Below are positions 45,748 through 54,141 of a DNA stretch of 54,141 nt, piece after piece (position 1 is the first letter of the stretch; each line of letters begins with the position of its first letter). The position numbers and the translations under genes were made by a program. The stretch is from Pseudarthrobacter sulfonivorans (lineage in GTDB: Bacteria; Actinomycetota; Actinomycetes; Actinomycetales; Micrococcaceae). Under the pieces are notes generated by a model, which saw nothing but the letters and a program-made list of their open reading frames with translations, was not told the DNA's origin and did not search any database. The stretch covers positions 1 through 54,141 of the forward strand of contig NZ_JANFCZ010000028.1 of NCBI RefSeq assembly GCF_024391045.1, read 5' to 3'.

Positions 45748-46977
45748 GTGCTGAAAATCGGGTTGACGGGCGGGATCGCCTCAGGGAAGTCAGTGGTGGC
45801 CTCGCGCCTGGCGGAGTTAGGGGCCGTGCTGGTCGATGCCGATGCGCTGGCGCGCGAGGTGGTGGAGCCCGGCACACCCGGGCTGGGACGGGTAGTGGAG
45901 GCCTTCGGGGCCGGCATGCTCGACGCCGGCGGCCGGCTTGACCGTGCCCGGCTGGGTGCGATGGTCTTTGGAAATCCCGCGCAGCTGGCTGTCCTCAACG
46001 GCATTGTCCATCCGCTGGTCCGGGCGGCCGCGGACGGACTCATCGCCAAGGCCCCGGCCGGTGCCATCGTGGTCCAGGACATCCCCCTGCTGGTGGAGTC
46101 GGGACAGGGGAGCAGGTTCCATTTGGTGCTGGTGGTGGACGCGCCGGATGATGTCCGCATCGCCCGCATGCTTGAGCACCGCGGGATGACCCGAGAGGAG
46201 GCCGAGTCCCGGATGGCTGCCCAGGCCTCGCGTGCCCGCCGGCTTGCCGCCGCGGACGTGGTGTTGGACAATTCCGGTTCCCTGGATGCGCTGTTGTCGC
46301 AGGTGGACAGGCTCTGGGCCGAACGGCTGGTGCCGTTTGCGGACAATCTCGGTCGCGGCGCCCGGGCGGCCAGGCCCGGATCAGCAGTCCTGTCGGGACC
46401 GAAGGAGGATTGGGCCAGCCAGGCCGCGCGGCTCGGCGCCCGGATCATGGCCGCAGCACCCGATGAGATTCTGGCCGTTGACCATATCGGCTCCACCGCG
46501 GTGCCGGGCCTGGCAGCCAAAGACGTGATCGACCTTCAGGTCACGGTGGCAGGCCTCGACGCCGCGGACAGGCTAGCGCCGCTGCTGGCGGCGGCCGGCT
46601 TCCCGGCCGTGCCCGGTGCCGGTGCGGACACCCCCAAACCTTCGGACCCGGACCCCGCGCAATGGCAGAAGCGGTTCCATGCCAACGCGGACCCTGGCCG
46701 TGCCGTGAATGTACATGTCCGGGCGGCCGGTTCGTCCGGCTGGCGGTACGCGCTGCTCTTCCGGGACTGGCTCAGGAACGATCCGCAGGCCGCCGCCATG
46801 TATGAGGTGCACAAGCGCGCCCTGACCGAAAAGTTCGCCGGTACCCGAGGAACCTACGCCTATGCGGAGGCCAAGGAGCCCTGGTTCACGGACTTCGCGT
46901 GGCCGCGCATGGATGCGTGGGCTGCGCGCACGGGCTGGCAGCCGCCGTCGTACGTCCCTGGAAGTCTCCGCGCCTGA
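45748..46977 (+). CDS. coaE: Dephospho-CoA kinase fused to a GrpB/UPF0157 domain
   Basis: Phosphorylates dephospho-CoA, the last step of coenzyme A synthesis. Residues 1-200 are the kinase: P-loop GLTGGIASGKS (5-15), the DADALAREVVEPGTPG substrate loop, and QDIPLLVESGQGSRFHLVLVVDAPDDVRIARML. Residues about 210-405 are a GrpB-type nucleotidyltransferase-fold domain (DEILAVDHIGSTAVPGLAAKDVIDLQVTV, then FRDWLRNDPQAAAMYEVHK). This fusion is common in actinobacteria; the added domain's role is unclear. The GTG at 45748 is leaderless. Confidence 0.95.
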   Translation: MLKIGLTGGIASGKSVVASRLAELGAVLVDADALAREVVEPGTPGLGRVVEAFGAGMLDAGGRLDRARLGAMVFGNPAQLAVLNGIVHPLVRAAADGLIAKAPAGAIVVQDIPLLVESGQGSRFHLVLVVDAPDDVRIARMLEHRGMTREEAESRMAAQASRARRLAAADVVLDNSGSLDALLSQVDRLWAERLVPFADNLGRGARAARPGSAVLSGPKEDWASQAARLGARIMAAAPDEILAVDHIGSTAVPGLAAKDVIDLQVTVAGLDAADRLAPLLAAAGFPAVPGAGADTPKPSDPDPAQWQKRFHANADPGRAVNVHVRAAGSSGWRYALLFRDWLRNDPQAAAMYEVHKRALTEKFAGTRGTYAYAEAKEPWFTDFAWPRMDAWAARTGWQPPSYVPGSLRA

Positions 46978-47041
46978 ACCGGACTGTTCGCCGGTAACGG
47001 ATCCCGGCGCGGGTGTCGGCGCCCGGTTGTAGATTAGATGC

Positions 47042-49141
47042 ATGAGCCTTGCGCAGGATATCAGCCGAGTTGTCGCGCCTTTCGAAGTCATCAGCGAATT
47101 CCAGCCCGCCGGTGACCAGCCCGCCGCCATTGCCGACCTGACGGAGCGGATCAGGAACGGCGAAAAGGACGTCGTACTGCTCGGTGCCACCGGTACCGGC
47201 AAGAGCGCCACCACGGCCTGGCTCATCGAACAGGTCCAGCGGCCCACCCTGGTGTTGGTCCAGAACAAGACCCTCGCAGCCCAGCTGGCCAACGAATTCC
47301 GGGAACTGCTGCCCAACAACGCTGTGGAGTACTTCGTCTCCTATTACGACTACTACCAGCCGGAAGCGTATGTGGCGCAGACGGACACCTTCATCGAGAA
47401 GGACTCCTCCATCAACGAGGAAGTCGAGCGGCTCCGCCACTCCGCCACCAATGCGCTGCTCACCCGCCGTGACGTCATTGTGGTGGCCACCGTGTCCTGC
47501 ATCTACGGCCTGGGCACGCCGGAAGAGTACATCGCGGGAATGGTCACGCTCCGCAAGGGTGCCGAGATGAACCGCGACGATCTGCTCCGGAAATTCGTCT
47601 CCATGCAGTACGCCCGCAACGACATGGACTTCCACCGTGGAACCTTCCGGGTCCGCGGCGACACCGTGGAAATCATTCCGATGTACGAGGAACTGGCCAT
47701 CCGGATCGAGTTCTTCGGCGATGAGATTGAGAACATCCACACCCTTCATCCGCTGACCGGCGAGGTCATCCGGGACGAAGAGGAAATGTACGTCTTCCCC
47801 GCCTCGCACTATGTGGCCGGCCCCGAGCGGATGGCCCGTGCCATCAAACGGATTGAGGACGAACTGGCGGAACGGCTCCAGGAGCTGGAGAGCCAGAACA
47901 AGCTGGTGGAAGCGCAGCGGCTCCGCATGCGCACCACCTATGACCTTGAAATGATGCAGCAGATGGGGTTCTGCAACGGCATCGAAAACTATTCGTCCCA
48001 CATTGACGGGCGGGCCCGCGGAACCGCGCCGCACTGCCTGCTCGACTACTTCCCGGACGACTTCCTGCTGGTGATCGATGAATCGCATGTCACGGTGCCG
48101 CAGATCGGCGCCATGTACGAAGGCGACATGTCCCGCAAACGGAACCTGGTGGATTTTGGCTTCCGGCTGCCGTCGGCCATGGATAACCGTCCCCTCAAAT
48201 GGGACGAATTCCTCGAACGCGTGGGCCAGACCGTCTACCTGTCCGCCACCCCGGGCAAGTACGAGCTCGGCAAGGCTGACGGTTTCGTCCAGCAAATCAT
48301 CCGGCCCACCGGCCTGATCGACCCCGAGGTGGTGGTCAAGCCCACCAAGGGCCAGATCGATGACCTGCTCGGCGAGATCAAGACCCGGACCGCCAAGAAC
48401 GAACGCGTCCTGGTCACCACACTGACCAAACGCATGGCAGAGGACCTCACCGACTACCTCCTGGGCCACGGCATCAAAGTGGAATACCTGCACTCCGACG
48501 TCGACACCCTCCGCCGGGTGGAACTGCTCCGCGAACTCAGGATGGGCGTTTTTGATGTCCTGGTGGGCATCAACCTGCTCCGTGAGGGCCTCGACCTCCC
48601 CGAGGTCTCGCTGGTGAGCATTTTGGACGCGGACAAGGAAGGATTCCTGCGGTCCTCCACCTCCCTGATCCAGACGATCGGCCGCGCCGCCCGCAACGTC
48701 TCGGGCCAGGTGCACATGTACGCGGACCGCATCACCGACTCCATGGCCCACGCCATCGATGAGACCAACCGGCGCCGTGCCATCCAGGTGGCGTACAACA
48801 CGGAAAAGGGCATTGATCCGCAGCCGCTGCGGAAGAAGATCGCGGACATCACGGACCAGCTGGCCAAGGAAGATGCCGATACCCAGGAGCTGCTGAACAA
48901 CAACCGCCTGGCCAAGGGTGCCAAGCGCGGGAAGTCAGCCGCCAAGGGCGCGGCGCAGGTCCGCAAGGACGGCCTCGCCGCCGCCCCGGCCGAAGACCTC
49001 GTGGGACTCATCGAGCAGCTGACCGAACAGATGCACGGCGCAGCCGCCGAACTGCAGTTCGAGGTGGCCGCGAGGATCCGCGACGAAGTCAGTGAGCTCA
49101 AAAAGGAACTCCGGCAGATGCAGGCCGCCGGCCACGCCTGA
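47042..49141 (+). CDS. uvrB: Excinuclease ABC subunit B
   Basis: Damage-verifying helicase of nucleotide excision repair. The 699 residues show Walker A GATGTGKS (48-55), the beta-hairpin region FVSYYDYYQPEAYV (about 98-112), the DESH box (346-349), motif VI GRAARNVSGQ and the C-terminal UVR motif (about 655-690, QLTEQMHGAAAELQFEVAARIRDEV) that binds UvrC. A Lys/Ala-rich linker (KGAKRGKSAAKGAAQVRKDG) precedes the UVR motif. The ATG at 47042 follows TAGATT by six bases (leaderless). No LexA box was seen in front of it. Confidence 0.97.
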   Translation: MSLAQDISRVVAPFEVISEFQPAGDQPAAIADLTERIRNGEKDVVLLGATGTGKSATTAWLIEQVQRPTLVLVQNKTLAAQLANEFRELLPNNAVEYFVSYYDYYQPEAYVAQTDTFIEKDSSINEEVERLRHSATNALLTRRDVIVVATVSCIYGLGTPEEYIAGMVTLRKGAEMNRDDLLRKFVSMQYARNDMDFHRGTFRVRGDTVEIIPMYEELAIRIEFFGDEIENIHTLHPLTGEVIRDEEEMYVFPASHYVAGPERMARAIKRIEDELAERLQELESQNKLVEAQRLRMRTTYDLEMMQQMGFCNGIENYSSHIDGRARGTAPHCLLDYFPDDFLLVIDESHVTVPQIGAMYEGDMSRKRNLVDFGFRLPSAMDNRPLKWDEFLERVGQTVYLSATPGKYELGKADGFVQQIIRPTGLIDPEVVVKPTKGQIDDLLGEIKTRTAKNERVLVTTLTKRMAEDLTDYLLGHGIKVEYLHSDVDTLRRVELLRELRMGVFDVLVGINLLREGLDLPEVSLVSILDADKEGFLRSSTSLIQTIGRAARNVSGQVHMYADRITDSMAHAIDETNRRRAIQVAYNTEKGIDPQPLRKKIADITDQLAKEDADTQELLNNNRLAKGAKRGKSAAKGAAQVRKDGLAAAPAEDLVGLIEQLTEQMHGAAAELQFEVAARIRDEVSELKKELRQMQAAGHA

Positions 49142-49198
49142 GTCCGGTTCCTTTCCGGCCGCGCGGTGGACTGTGTCCGCACGGCCCCGCGGCTGCGG

Positions 49199-49335
49199 TA
49201 GAGTTAACGCCACGTAGGGGAGTATCCCAAGCGCTACGATCGTCAACACGCCAGGCATAGTTGCCTGGCCGGGCGTAGCGGGTCGCCAATTCAGCACCAA
49301 GTGCACAGGCCGGCCGGAGAGACTTACACCGCTTC
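49199..49335 (+). promoter_or_regulatory. yybP-ykoY (manganese) riboswitch upstream of the TerC-type gene
   Basis: The conserved loop sequences GGGGAGTA (49217-49224) and CCGGAGAGAC (49314-49323) are those of yybP-ykoY RNAs, which sense Mn2+. Between them CGCTACG/CGTAGCG (49232-49238, 49274-49280) encloses GCCAGGC/GCCTGGC (49250-49256, 49263-49269), then GCAC/GTGC (49294-49297, 49301-49304). TAGAGT (49199-49204) is a likely -10, so transcription starts near 49211. The gene controlled is TerC-like, a usual partner of this class. Confidence 0.88.
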
Positions 49336-49359
49336 TGTGTACCCTGCGAAAGGCTCCCC

Positions 49360-50388
49360 GTGCCCGAGTTACCTGTGTGGTTTGAGGTCGGCTCCCTCGT
49401 CGTCCTCGGCCTGATCCTCCTGATTGACCTGTTGCTTGTTGTCAGGCGCCCCCACGAACCCTCCATGAAGGAAGCCGGACTGTGGGTGGCCTTCTATGTG
49501 ACCCTGGCGCTGGTGTTTGCCGGCGCGATGTTTGCCTTCACGGGCCATGAGTTCGGCGGCCAGTTCGTTGCCGGCTGGGTCACCGAATACAGCCTCAGCA
49601 TCGACAACCTGTTTGTCTTCATCATCATCATGGCCCGGTTCTCCGTACCCCGGAAATACCAGCAGGAAGTCCTGATGGTGGGCATCATCATTGCCCTGAT
49701 CCTGCGCGGCATCTTCATCCTCCTCGGCGCCATCGTGATCGAGCAGTTCAGCTGGGTCTTCTACATCTTCGGTGCGTTCCTGCTCTGGACCGCCTGGAAG
49801 CAGGCCCAGGACGAAGGCGAGGACGAGGAAGACAAGGAAAACCCGCTCATCGCGCAGATCCGGAAGATCATCCCCATGTCGGAGAAATTCGACGAAGGAA
49901 AGCTCCGCACCGTGGTGGACGGCAAGAAGGTCTTCACCCCCATGCTGGTCGTGTTCATCACCATCGGCCTGACCGACCTTCTGTTCGCAGTGGACTCCAT
50001 TCCCGCGATCTTCGGCCTTACGCAGAGCCCGTTCATTGTGTTCACCGCGAACCTGTTCGCGCTGATGGGCCTGCGCCAGCTGTACTTCCTCCTCGGCGGC
50101 CTGATGAACCGCCTAATCTACCTGAAGCACGCGCTGTCCGTCATCCTGGCGTTCATCGGTGTGAAGCTGGTCCTCCACGCCATGCATGTCAACGAACTGC
50201 CGTTCATCAACGGCGGCCGGCACATCGAATGGGCGCCGGAGATCCCGACGTTCGTCTCCCTGGCCGTTATCGTCGTCACGATCGTCGTAGCCGTAGTGGC
50301 CAGCCTTATGAGCTCCAAGGCAGGGACCACCCCCGTGGATGCCCGCCTTGAGGACGACGCACGGAAGAGCCTCAGCGAGTCAGAGTAG
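49360..50388 (+). CDS. TerC-family integral membrane protein, probable manganese exporter
   Basis: A 342-residue membrane protein with about nine hydrophobic segments. TerC motifs are EYSLSIDNLFVFIIIM (Asp82), VFYIFGAFLLWTAWK, and LTDLLFAVDSIPAIFGLTQSPFIVFTANLFALMGLRQLYFLL. A cytoplasmic acidic loop (DEGEDEEDKEN) follows the third quarter of the N-half. TerC relatives with this riboswitch export Mn2+ or load exported enzymes with it. GCGAAAGG precedes the GTG at 49360 by about seven bases. The Mn2+ role follows from riboswitch plus family. Confidence 0.93.
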   Translation: MPELPVWFEVGSLVVLGLILLIDLLLVVRRPHEPSMKEAGLWVAFYVTLALVFAGAMFAFTGHEFGGQFVAGWVTEYSLSIDNLFVFIIIMARFSVPRKYQQEVLMVGIIIALILRGIFILLGAIVIEQFSWVFYIFGAFLLWTAWKQAQDEGEDEEDKENPLIAQIRKIIPMSEKFDEGKLRTVVDGKKVFTPMLVVFITIGLTDLLFAVDSIPAIFGLTQSPFIVFTANLFALMGLRQLYFLLGGLMNRLIYLKHALSVILAFIGVKLVLHAMHVNELPFINGGRHIEWAPEIPTFVSLAVIVVTIVVAVVASLMSSKAGTTPVDARLEDDARKSLSESE

Positions 50389-50434
50389 GCGGACACTCAG
50401 CCCGCACGTCCCGGCAGCCCCGGTCGTGGCGGTC

Positions 50435-50471
50435 CCTGCAGTCCCGGTCGCCCAGCGGCCGGGACTGCAGG
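50435..50471. terminator. Bidirectional terminator after the TerC-type gene
   Basis: CCTGCAGTCCCGG (50435-50447) pairs perfectly with 50459-50471 and extends inward by three pairs to a five-base loop. CTTTAATC follows. It separates the TerC-type gene from the convergent iminopeptidase gene. Confidence 0.85.
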
Positions 50472-50477
50472 CTTTAA

Positions 50478-51851
50478 TCAGCTGCCGGCCGGGCGCACCA
50501 TGCCCAGGAGGCGGCTGAAGATGGCCTCGCCGTCGTCGGAAATGCCGTCATGGTGGAACTCCGCCGTCTCCCAGACCTGGAGGCCGCGGACGGCGGCCGC
50601 GGTTGCCAGTGACAGGTCCCGGTCCACGTAAATATCGTCGCGGTAGACCGCCGCGGCCGTCGGCACGGTGTTGGCGGCCAGGCGCCGGCGATCATACAGC
50701 GGCTTCCAGTCCGGTTTGGCGGCGAGGAGATTGGCCACCTCCCGCAACGGTTCCAGCGCCGCGTCCTGATCGAAGTACCACGGGTACACCATCTCGCCGG
50801 TCAGCAGCAGGGGCGACGCGTCGGGGCGGAACTCCGGATGCTCGGCCAAAATGCGCCAAGCAGCCCAGTCGGTAGGCCGGCCCTGCCCGTAGATGGACTC
50901 GTGCATCAGGGCATACAGCGGATTGCTTCGGCGCGACACTATTCCCTGCACCTGCTCCAGGAACGTATCGGACAGCCGGGGTCCGCCCGGCGCGTCAATC
51001 AGGGCTCCCTCCAGGAGGTAGTGCAGGCCGTCCACGCGGGTGTTTCCGCCCAGGAAAGAACCCACCATCTGGAAGCGTTCCACGGTCAGCCTGCCGCCGT
51101 CGGGAAGGAACTCCTCGGTCTGGCGCAGGTGGGCGGCGATCCGCTCCACCGTGCCGCGGTCCTCCGGATACCAGCCGAAGTATTCGGTGTTGCGCGCGGC
51201 GACGCGCGCGAACGTGGCACGGTAGACGTCGTCGGCAGGCCCGTCCAGCGGCGCCAGGCCTCCGGTGATGAGGGCTTCCCGGACGCCCTCAGGGGCAAAG
51301 GAAAGGTACGTGAGCGCGCAGAATCCGCCGTAGCTTTGTCCGTAGATGCTCCAGGGTCCGGAGCCGAGTGCGGCACGGATGAGCTCCGCGTCGGCCACGA
51401 TCGAGTCCGCGCGGAAGTGCTCCAGATAGGCGGCCTGCGCCTCGGACGTCCCCAGCGCCGGCAGCGTGTTCCGGTCCAGGGGCGAGGAAAGGCCGGTGCC
51501 GCGCTGGTCCAGCATGAGGATCCTGAACTCCCGGGCCGCCGCCTTGCTCCAGCCACCCAGTGAGGCCAGCCTGTTCCCGCGGCCGCCCGGTCCGCCCTGG
51601 AGATAGAGCAGCCAGGGAAGCTTCTCGGCCTCAGCGATGGTGTGGTCCGAGGAGACGTACTCCCGGGCAAAGACAGTGATGGTTTCCGCCGCGGGGGAAC
51701 TGCCGCCCGACGCCGGCGCGAAGTGGTCCAGCGGCACGGTGAAGTAGTGTTCGGCGGTGCGCATGCCGCGGAATTCGTGGCGGGCCTTGACCATGTGGCG
51801 GACGGGAAGCGCGGTGCTGAGGGCTACGGCGGATGCGGGCTGTTCAGGCAC
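50478..51851 (-). CDS. Proline iminopeptidase-like alpha/beta hydrolase (S33)
   Basis: A 457-residue serine peptidase of family S33, which removes N-terminal proline (or similar residues) from peptides. Marks are LQGGPGGRGNRL (86-90 forms the oxyanion loop), LDQRGTGLSSP, and the nucleophile GQSYGG with Ser173. The C-terminal part has TGEMVYPWYFDQD and a late histidine region (ETAEFHHDG). No signal peptide. The GTG at 51851 overlaps the stop of the upstream acetyltransferase gene by eight bases, so they form an operon. Confidence 0.92.
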   Translation of the reverse strand: MPEQPASAVALSTALPVRHMVKARHEFRGMRTAEHYFTVPLDHFAPASGGSSPAAETITVFAREYVSSDHTIAEAEKLPWLLYLQGGPGGRGNRLASLGGWSKAAAREFRILMLDQRGTGLSSPLDRNTLPALGTSEAQAAYLEHFRADSIVADAELIRAALGSGPWSIYGQSYGGFCALTYLSFAPEGVREALITGGLAPLDGPADDVYRATFARVAARNTEYFGWYPEDRGTVERIAAHLRQTEEFLPDGGRLTVERFQMVGSFLGGNTRVDGLHYLLEGALIDAPGGPRLSDTFLEQVQGIVSRRSNPLYALMHESIYGQGRPTDWAAWRILAEHPEFRPDASPLLLTGEMVYPWYFDQDAALEPLREVANLLAAKPDWKPLYDRRRLAANTVPTAAAVYRDDIYVDRDLSLATAAAVRGLQVWETAEFHHDGISDDGEAIFSRLLGMVRPAGS

Positions 51852-52344
51852 GGGCGGCCGCCGGCGTGTTGGTGCCGAAGCTCTCCAGCGCTGCGCCGGT
51901 CAGCCGGAACGTGGACCAGCCGTCCATGGGACGGGCGCCCAGGCTCCGGTAGAAGTTGATGGACGGCTCGTTCCAGTCCAGGACGCTCCACTCAACGCGG
52001 GAGTAGCCGTTTTCGACGGCGGTCGCGGCCAGGTGCCGCAACAGCGCCTTGCCGTGGCCTTCGCCGCGGGCGTGCGGGCTGACGTACAGGTCCTCCAGGT
52101 AGATGCCGTGGGTGCCTTCCCAAGTGGAGTAGTTCAGGAACCAAAGCGCGAACCCCTGGACCTCACCGCCGGCGTTTTCAGCCATGGTGGCGAAGACCCG
52201 GGGGTTGTCGCCGAACAGGACCCCTGCCAGCATGTCAGGCGTGTTGCGGACTGCATTGGGTTCCTTCTCGTAGATGGCCAGGTCATGGATCATCTGCAGG
52301 ATGGCGGGGACGTCTTGCCGGGTGGCGGGGCGGATTACACTCAT
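51844..52344 (-). CDS. GNAT acetyltransferase, diamine (spermidine/spermine) type
   Basis: A 166-residue GNAT enzyme resembling the SSAT/thialysine subgroup: IRPATRQDVPAILQMIHDLAIYEKEP, GFALWFLNYSTWEGTHGIYLEDLYVSPHARGEGHGKALLRHLA and VEWSVLDWNEPSINFYRSLGA. Relatives acetylate polyamines or small diamines. The ATG at 52344 follows TAAACT by six bases, so it is probably leaderless. It heads the pair with the iminopeptidase. Confidence 0.92.
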   Translation of the reverse strand: MSVIRPATRQDVPAILQMIHDLAIYEKEPNAVRNTPDMLAGVLFGDNPRVFATMAENAGGEVQGFALWFLNYSTWEGTHGIYLEDLYVSPHARGEGHGKALLRHLAATAVENGYSRVEWSVLDWNEPSINFYRSLGARPMDGWSTFRLTGAALESFGTNTPAAARA

Positions 52345-52390
52345 GGGTTGAGTTTACAAGGGGTGGTGCGGCGACCTGGTTGCCGGTCGG

Positions 52391-53788
52391 CTAACGTGCC
52401 TGCTGCTGCCAGCGCAGGGGAGAAGTCCCGTAGCGGACGGGTGCCTTCGCATAGGCCAGCGGCACGCCGTCCGCGAGAATGGGCGGCCCCACGAAACGCA
52501 GGCTCCCATAGGGGCTGTCCATAACGCGGAAGTCCAGTCCGGGCAGGGGGCCATCCACGTCCCGGGCGTCCGGGAGCCGCATCAGTTCCTCAGCAGTTCG
52601 GGCCAGGGACAGTGTGGCCGTCCCGCCCTTGCCGCTGCTGAGCCGCTCGGCCAGCAAGGCAAGCGCTGCGGCTGCCATGCCGTATCCGGTGGCGTGATCC
52701 AGTGCCTGCACCGGGAGCGCGCCGGGAATCCACCCGTTGCCGTCAGATTTGCCATACCGTTCGGCAATCCCGCAGGCTGCCTGCACCAGGCTGTCGAAGC
52801 CGCGCCGGCCGTTCCAGGGGCCGCCGTCACCCCAGGCACTGAGGGTGACCACCACCAGGCCGGGCCGGGCCGCCATGAGCGAGTCAGCCCCCAGCCCGAA
52901 CCGGTCGAGGCCACCGGCCCGGTAACCTGTCACCACCACGTCGGCGGATTCAGCAAGGCCCCTCACGGCATCCCATCCTGAAGGGCTCCTCAGGTCCGCC
53001 ACTGCGCTGCGTTTGTCGAAACCCGAGTCAATGAACGCGTCGATCAGTTCCGGAAGGTCCGGCGGGTCGATGCGCAGGACATCCGCCCCGAGAGCTCCGA
53101 GGAGGCGTGTGGCGGTAGGCCCGGCGATGACGCGGGTCAGGTCCAATACCTTGAGGCCGGCCAAAGGACGCAGTGGATCCGGCGAGGGCTCCCAGAACGG
53201 GAGCGCCGCGTCGGGCTGGGGCTGCCGGGGCGGGGGATGCCCGGGAGGGCGGGAGATGCGGATCCACGGGCCCGCAGCTGCCGCCGCATGCATCGGCGTC
53301 GCGAGCCAATCACCGCGCCGGCGAACGGCAGCAGCTACCCCGTTGTGGGCTGAGATGGCTTCCTCCGCCTCGAGGGAGGTCATGCGCAGAAGTGCCTGAT
53401 CCACGTCCGGTGGCGTGCCGGCGTCGAGCGCGGCCATCAGGCGGGCCGCGTGGTGCGGATAATTGGCATGCAGGCGGATCCAGCCGTCCGCGGTGGGTCG
53501 GAAGCCGGAGGACGGGGCAAAACCTTCCGCCTTCCTGCCGGCGATCCGCAGGTGCCCCAATGAATCGAAGGAAGCTGCCGTGGAACCAGCGGCCAAGCCA
53601 TATCTCCCGGGAGAGTCCGTCAGCGCGTTCAGCGCTGTCGCCGCGGCCTGGACGGCGCCAAGGGCAAGGCCCTCAACATCCAGCGGGCCGTGCCACCACC
53701 GCCGCGGCCCCTCCCACGGCGCCACAGGCTCCGCCTTCAAAGCGGCCAGCACCCGGAGGCTGGCGGTCAGGTCAGGGACGGACCCCAC
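52391..53788 (-). CDS. CoA-transferase of the CaiB/BaiF (family III) type
   Basis: A 465-residue family III CoA-transferase: LKVLDLTRVIAGPTATRLLGALGADVLRIDPPDLPE marks the second domain with the conserved aspartate-rich CoA pocket, and ADVVVTGYRAGGLDRFGLGADSLMAARPGLVVVTLSAWGDGGPW follows. The first half (about 1-200) is a permuted or duplicated N-terminal domain. The acyl partner is unknown; no racemase or dehydrogenase is adjacent. GTG at 53788 is used without a clear ribosome site, 11 bases after the helicase gene's stop, so cotranscription is likely. Confidence 0.85.
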   Translation of the reverse strand: MGSVPDLTASLRVLAALKAEPVAPWEGPRRWWHGPLDVEGLALGAVQAAATALNALTDSPGRYGLAAGSTAASFDSLGHLRIAGRKAEGFAPSSGFRPTADGWIRLHANYPHHAARLMAALDAGTPPDVDQALLRMTSLEAEEAISAHNGVAAAVRRRGDWLATPMHAAAAAGPWIRISRPPGHPPPRQPQPDAALPFWEPSPDPLRPLAGLKVLDLTRVIAGPTATRLLGALGADVLRIDPPDLPELIDAFIDSGFDKRSAVADLRSPSGWDAVRGLAESADVVVTGYRAGGLDRFGLGADSLMAARPGLVVVTLSAWGDGGPWNGRRGFDSLVQAACGIAERYGKSDGNGWIPGALPVQALDHATGYGMAAAALALLAERLSSGKGGTATLSLARTAEELMRLPDARDVDGPLPGLDFRVMDSPYGSLRFVGPPILADGVPLAYAKAPVRYGTSPLRWQQQAR

Positions 53789-53799
53789 GGCGCGGGCAC

Positions 53800-54141
53800 C
53801 TACAGCCGGTTGACTTCGGTGACCCGGACCATCGCGGTTCCGGTTTCGTCCGACGCCGCCAGGTCCACCTCGGCCGAGATGCCCCAGTCATGGTTGCGTG
53901 CCGGATCGTCGAAGATCTGCCGGACCTTCCAAAGCCCTGGTTCCTCGGTGATGATCAGCAGCCCGGGGCCGCGGGCGTCCGGCCCGGTGCCGATGTCGTT
54001 GTGTTCGTCAAAGTAGTCGTCCAGGACGTCTTCCCACCGGTCGGCATCCCAGCCCGCTCCGGCGTCGAGCTCGCCCAGCGCGGCCGCATCCTCGTCGGCG
54101 AACAGTTCCACGCGGCGGAACATTTCGTTGCGCACCATGAC
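53800..54141 (-). CDS. C-terminal end of a DUF3516 DEAD/DEAH helicase (partial)
   Basis: A reading frame of at least 113 codons that runs off the right edge of the window; only the C-terminus is present. RNEMFRRVELFADEDAAALGELDAG, HNDIGTGPDARGPGLLIITEEPGLWKVRQIFDDPARNHDWGISAEVDL and the ending RVTEVNRL match the DUF3516 domain at the end of a large actinobacterial superfamily 2 helicase. The start and helicase motifs lie outside the window, so no more can be said. Confidence 0.85.
   Translation of the reverse strand, partial: VMVRNEMFRRVELFADEDAAALGELDAGAGWDADRWEDVLDDYFDEHNDIGTGPDARGPGLLIITEEPGLWKVRQIFDDPARNHDWGISAEVDLAASDETGTAMVRVTEVNRL

Noticed and set aside
46982..47041. LexA box in front of uvrB
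   Set aside because: No GAAC-N4-GTTC-type sequence is present in the short upstream region.
46886..48751. Long open frame on the minus strand across uvrB (621 codons)
   Set aside because: It is antisense to a certain gene in a GC-rich genome and has a low-complexity composition without motifs.

Overview
The window looks like an ordinary chromosomal stretch from a high-GC actinobacterium, most likely Micrococcaceae (Arthrobacter or Pseudarthrobacter type). The evidence is the strong GC bias at third codon positions, a mycothiol-dependent maleylpyruvate isomerase, a CoaE-GrpB fusion, a four-domain ribosomal protein S1, the MSMEG_4193-type phosphatase next to an SCO1664-type gene, a DUF3516 helicase, and many leaderless starts (a TAnnnT-like -10 box six or seven bases before ATG or GTG). 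No phage, insertion sequence, CRISPR array, tRNA or rRNA was seen.

Left part (1-27700): mostly single housekeeping and accessory genes. They are ilvD facing an MmyB-type regulator; a UBP zinc finger protein, ArfB, an SCO1664-like protein and a histidine phosphatase; a MoxR-like AAA ATPase with a VWA partner; an acetyltransferase wrecked by a deletion; a HAD phosphatase; a small monooxygenase; a stand-alone 5'-3' exonuclease; a DUF1540 protein; a 2H phosphoesterase; a second EF-G; an MFS permease; a secreted gamma-glutamyltransferase; HrpB; a LigD-like polymerase interrupted by one in-frame stop; and a YciO/Sua5 protein.

Middle (27766-34079): a complete 3-hydroxybenzoate/gentisate catabolic cluster. 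genD-genF-genM run left with overlapping stops and starts, the IclR regulator genR follows, and genK-genH run right. GenK imports the acid, GenH makes gentisate, GenD opens the ring, GenM isomerises maleylpyruvate with mycothiol, and GenF yields fumarate and pyruvate. Matching inverted repeats (ATTCT-N7-AGAAT type) lie in both control regions.

Right part (34284-54141): a HAD protein of the RNA-repair type, a phosphate permease with a candidate PHO box and a small membrane protein, a third RibD-C/DHFR-like reductase, a thioesterase, polA, an Eis-like acetyltransferase, a lipoprotein deacetylase, rpsA with a structured leader, a YigZ protein, coaE, uvrB, a TerC membrane protein under a yybP-ykoY (manganese) riboswitch, a proline iminopeptidase with an acetyltransferase, a CoA-transferase and the C-terminal end of a DUF3516 helicase cut by the window edge.

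No clearly new multi-gene system was found. The points most worth a second look are the GenR operator geometry, the nonsense-interrupted LigD polymerase, the rpsA leader with a possible Arg-rich upstream ORF, the PHO box, and the convergent gene pair that shares a palindromic stop. No gene-free gap exceeds 300 bases.
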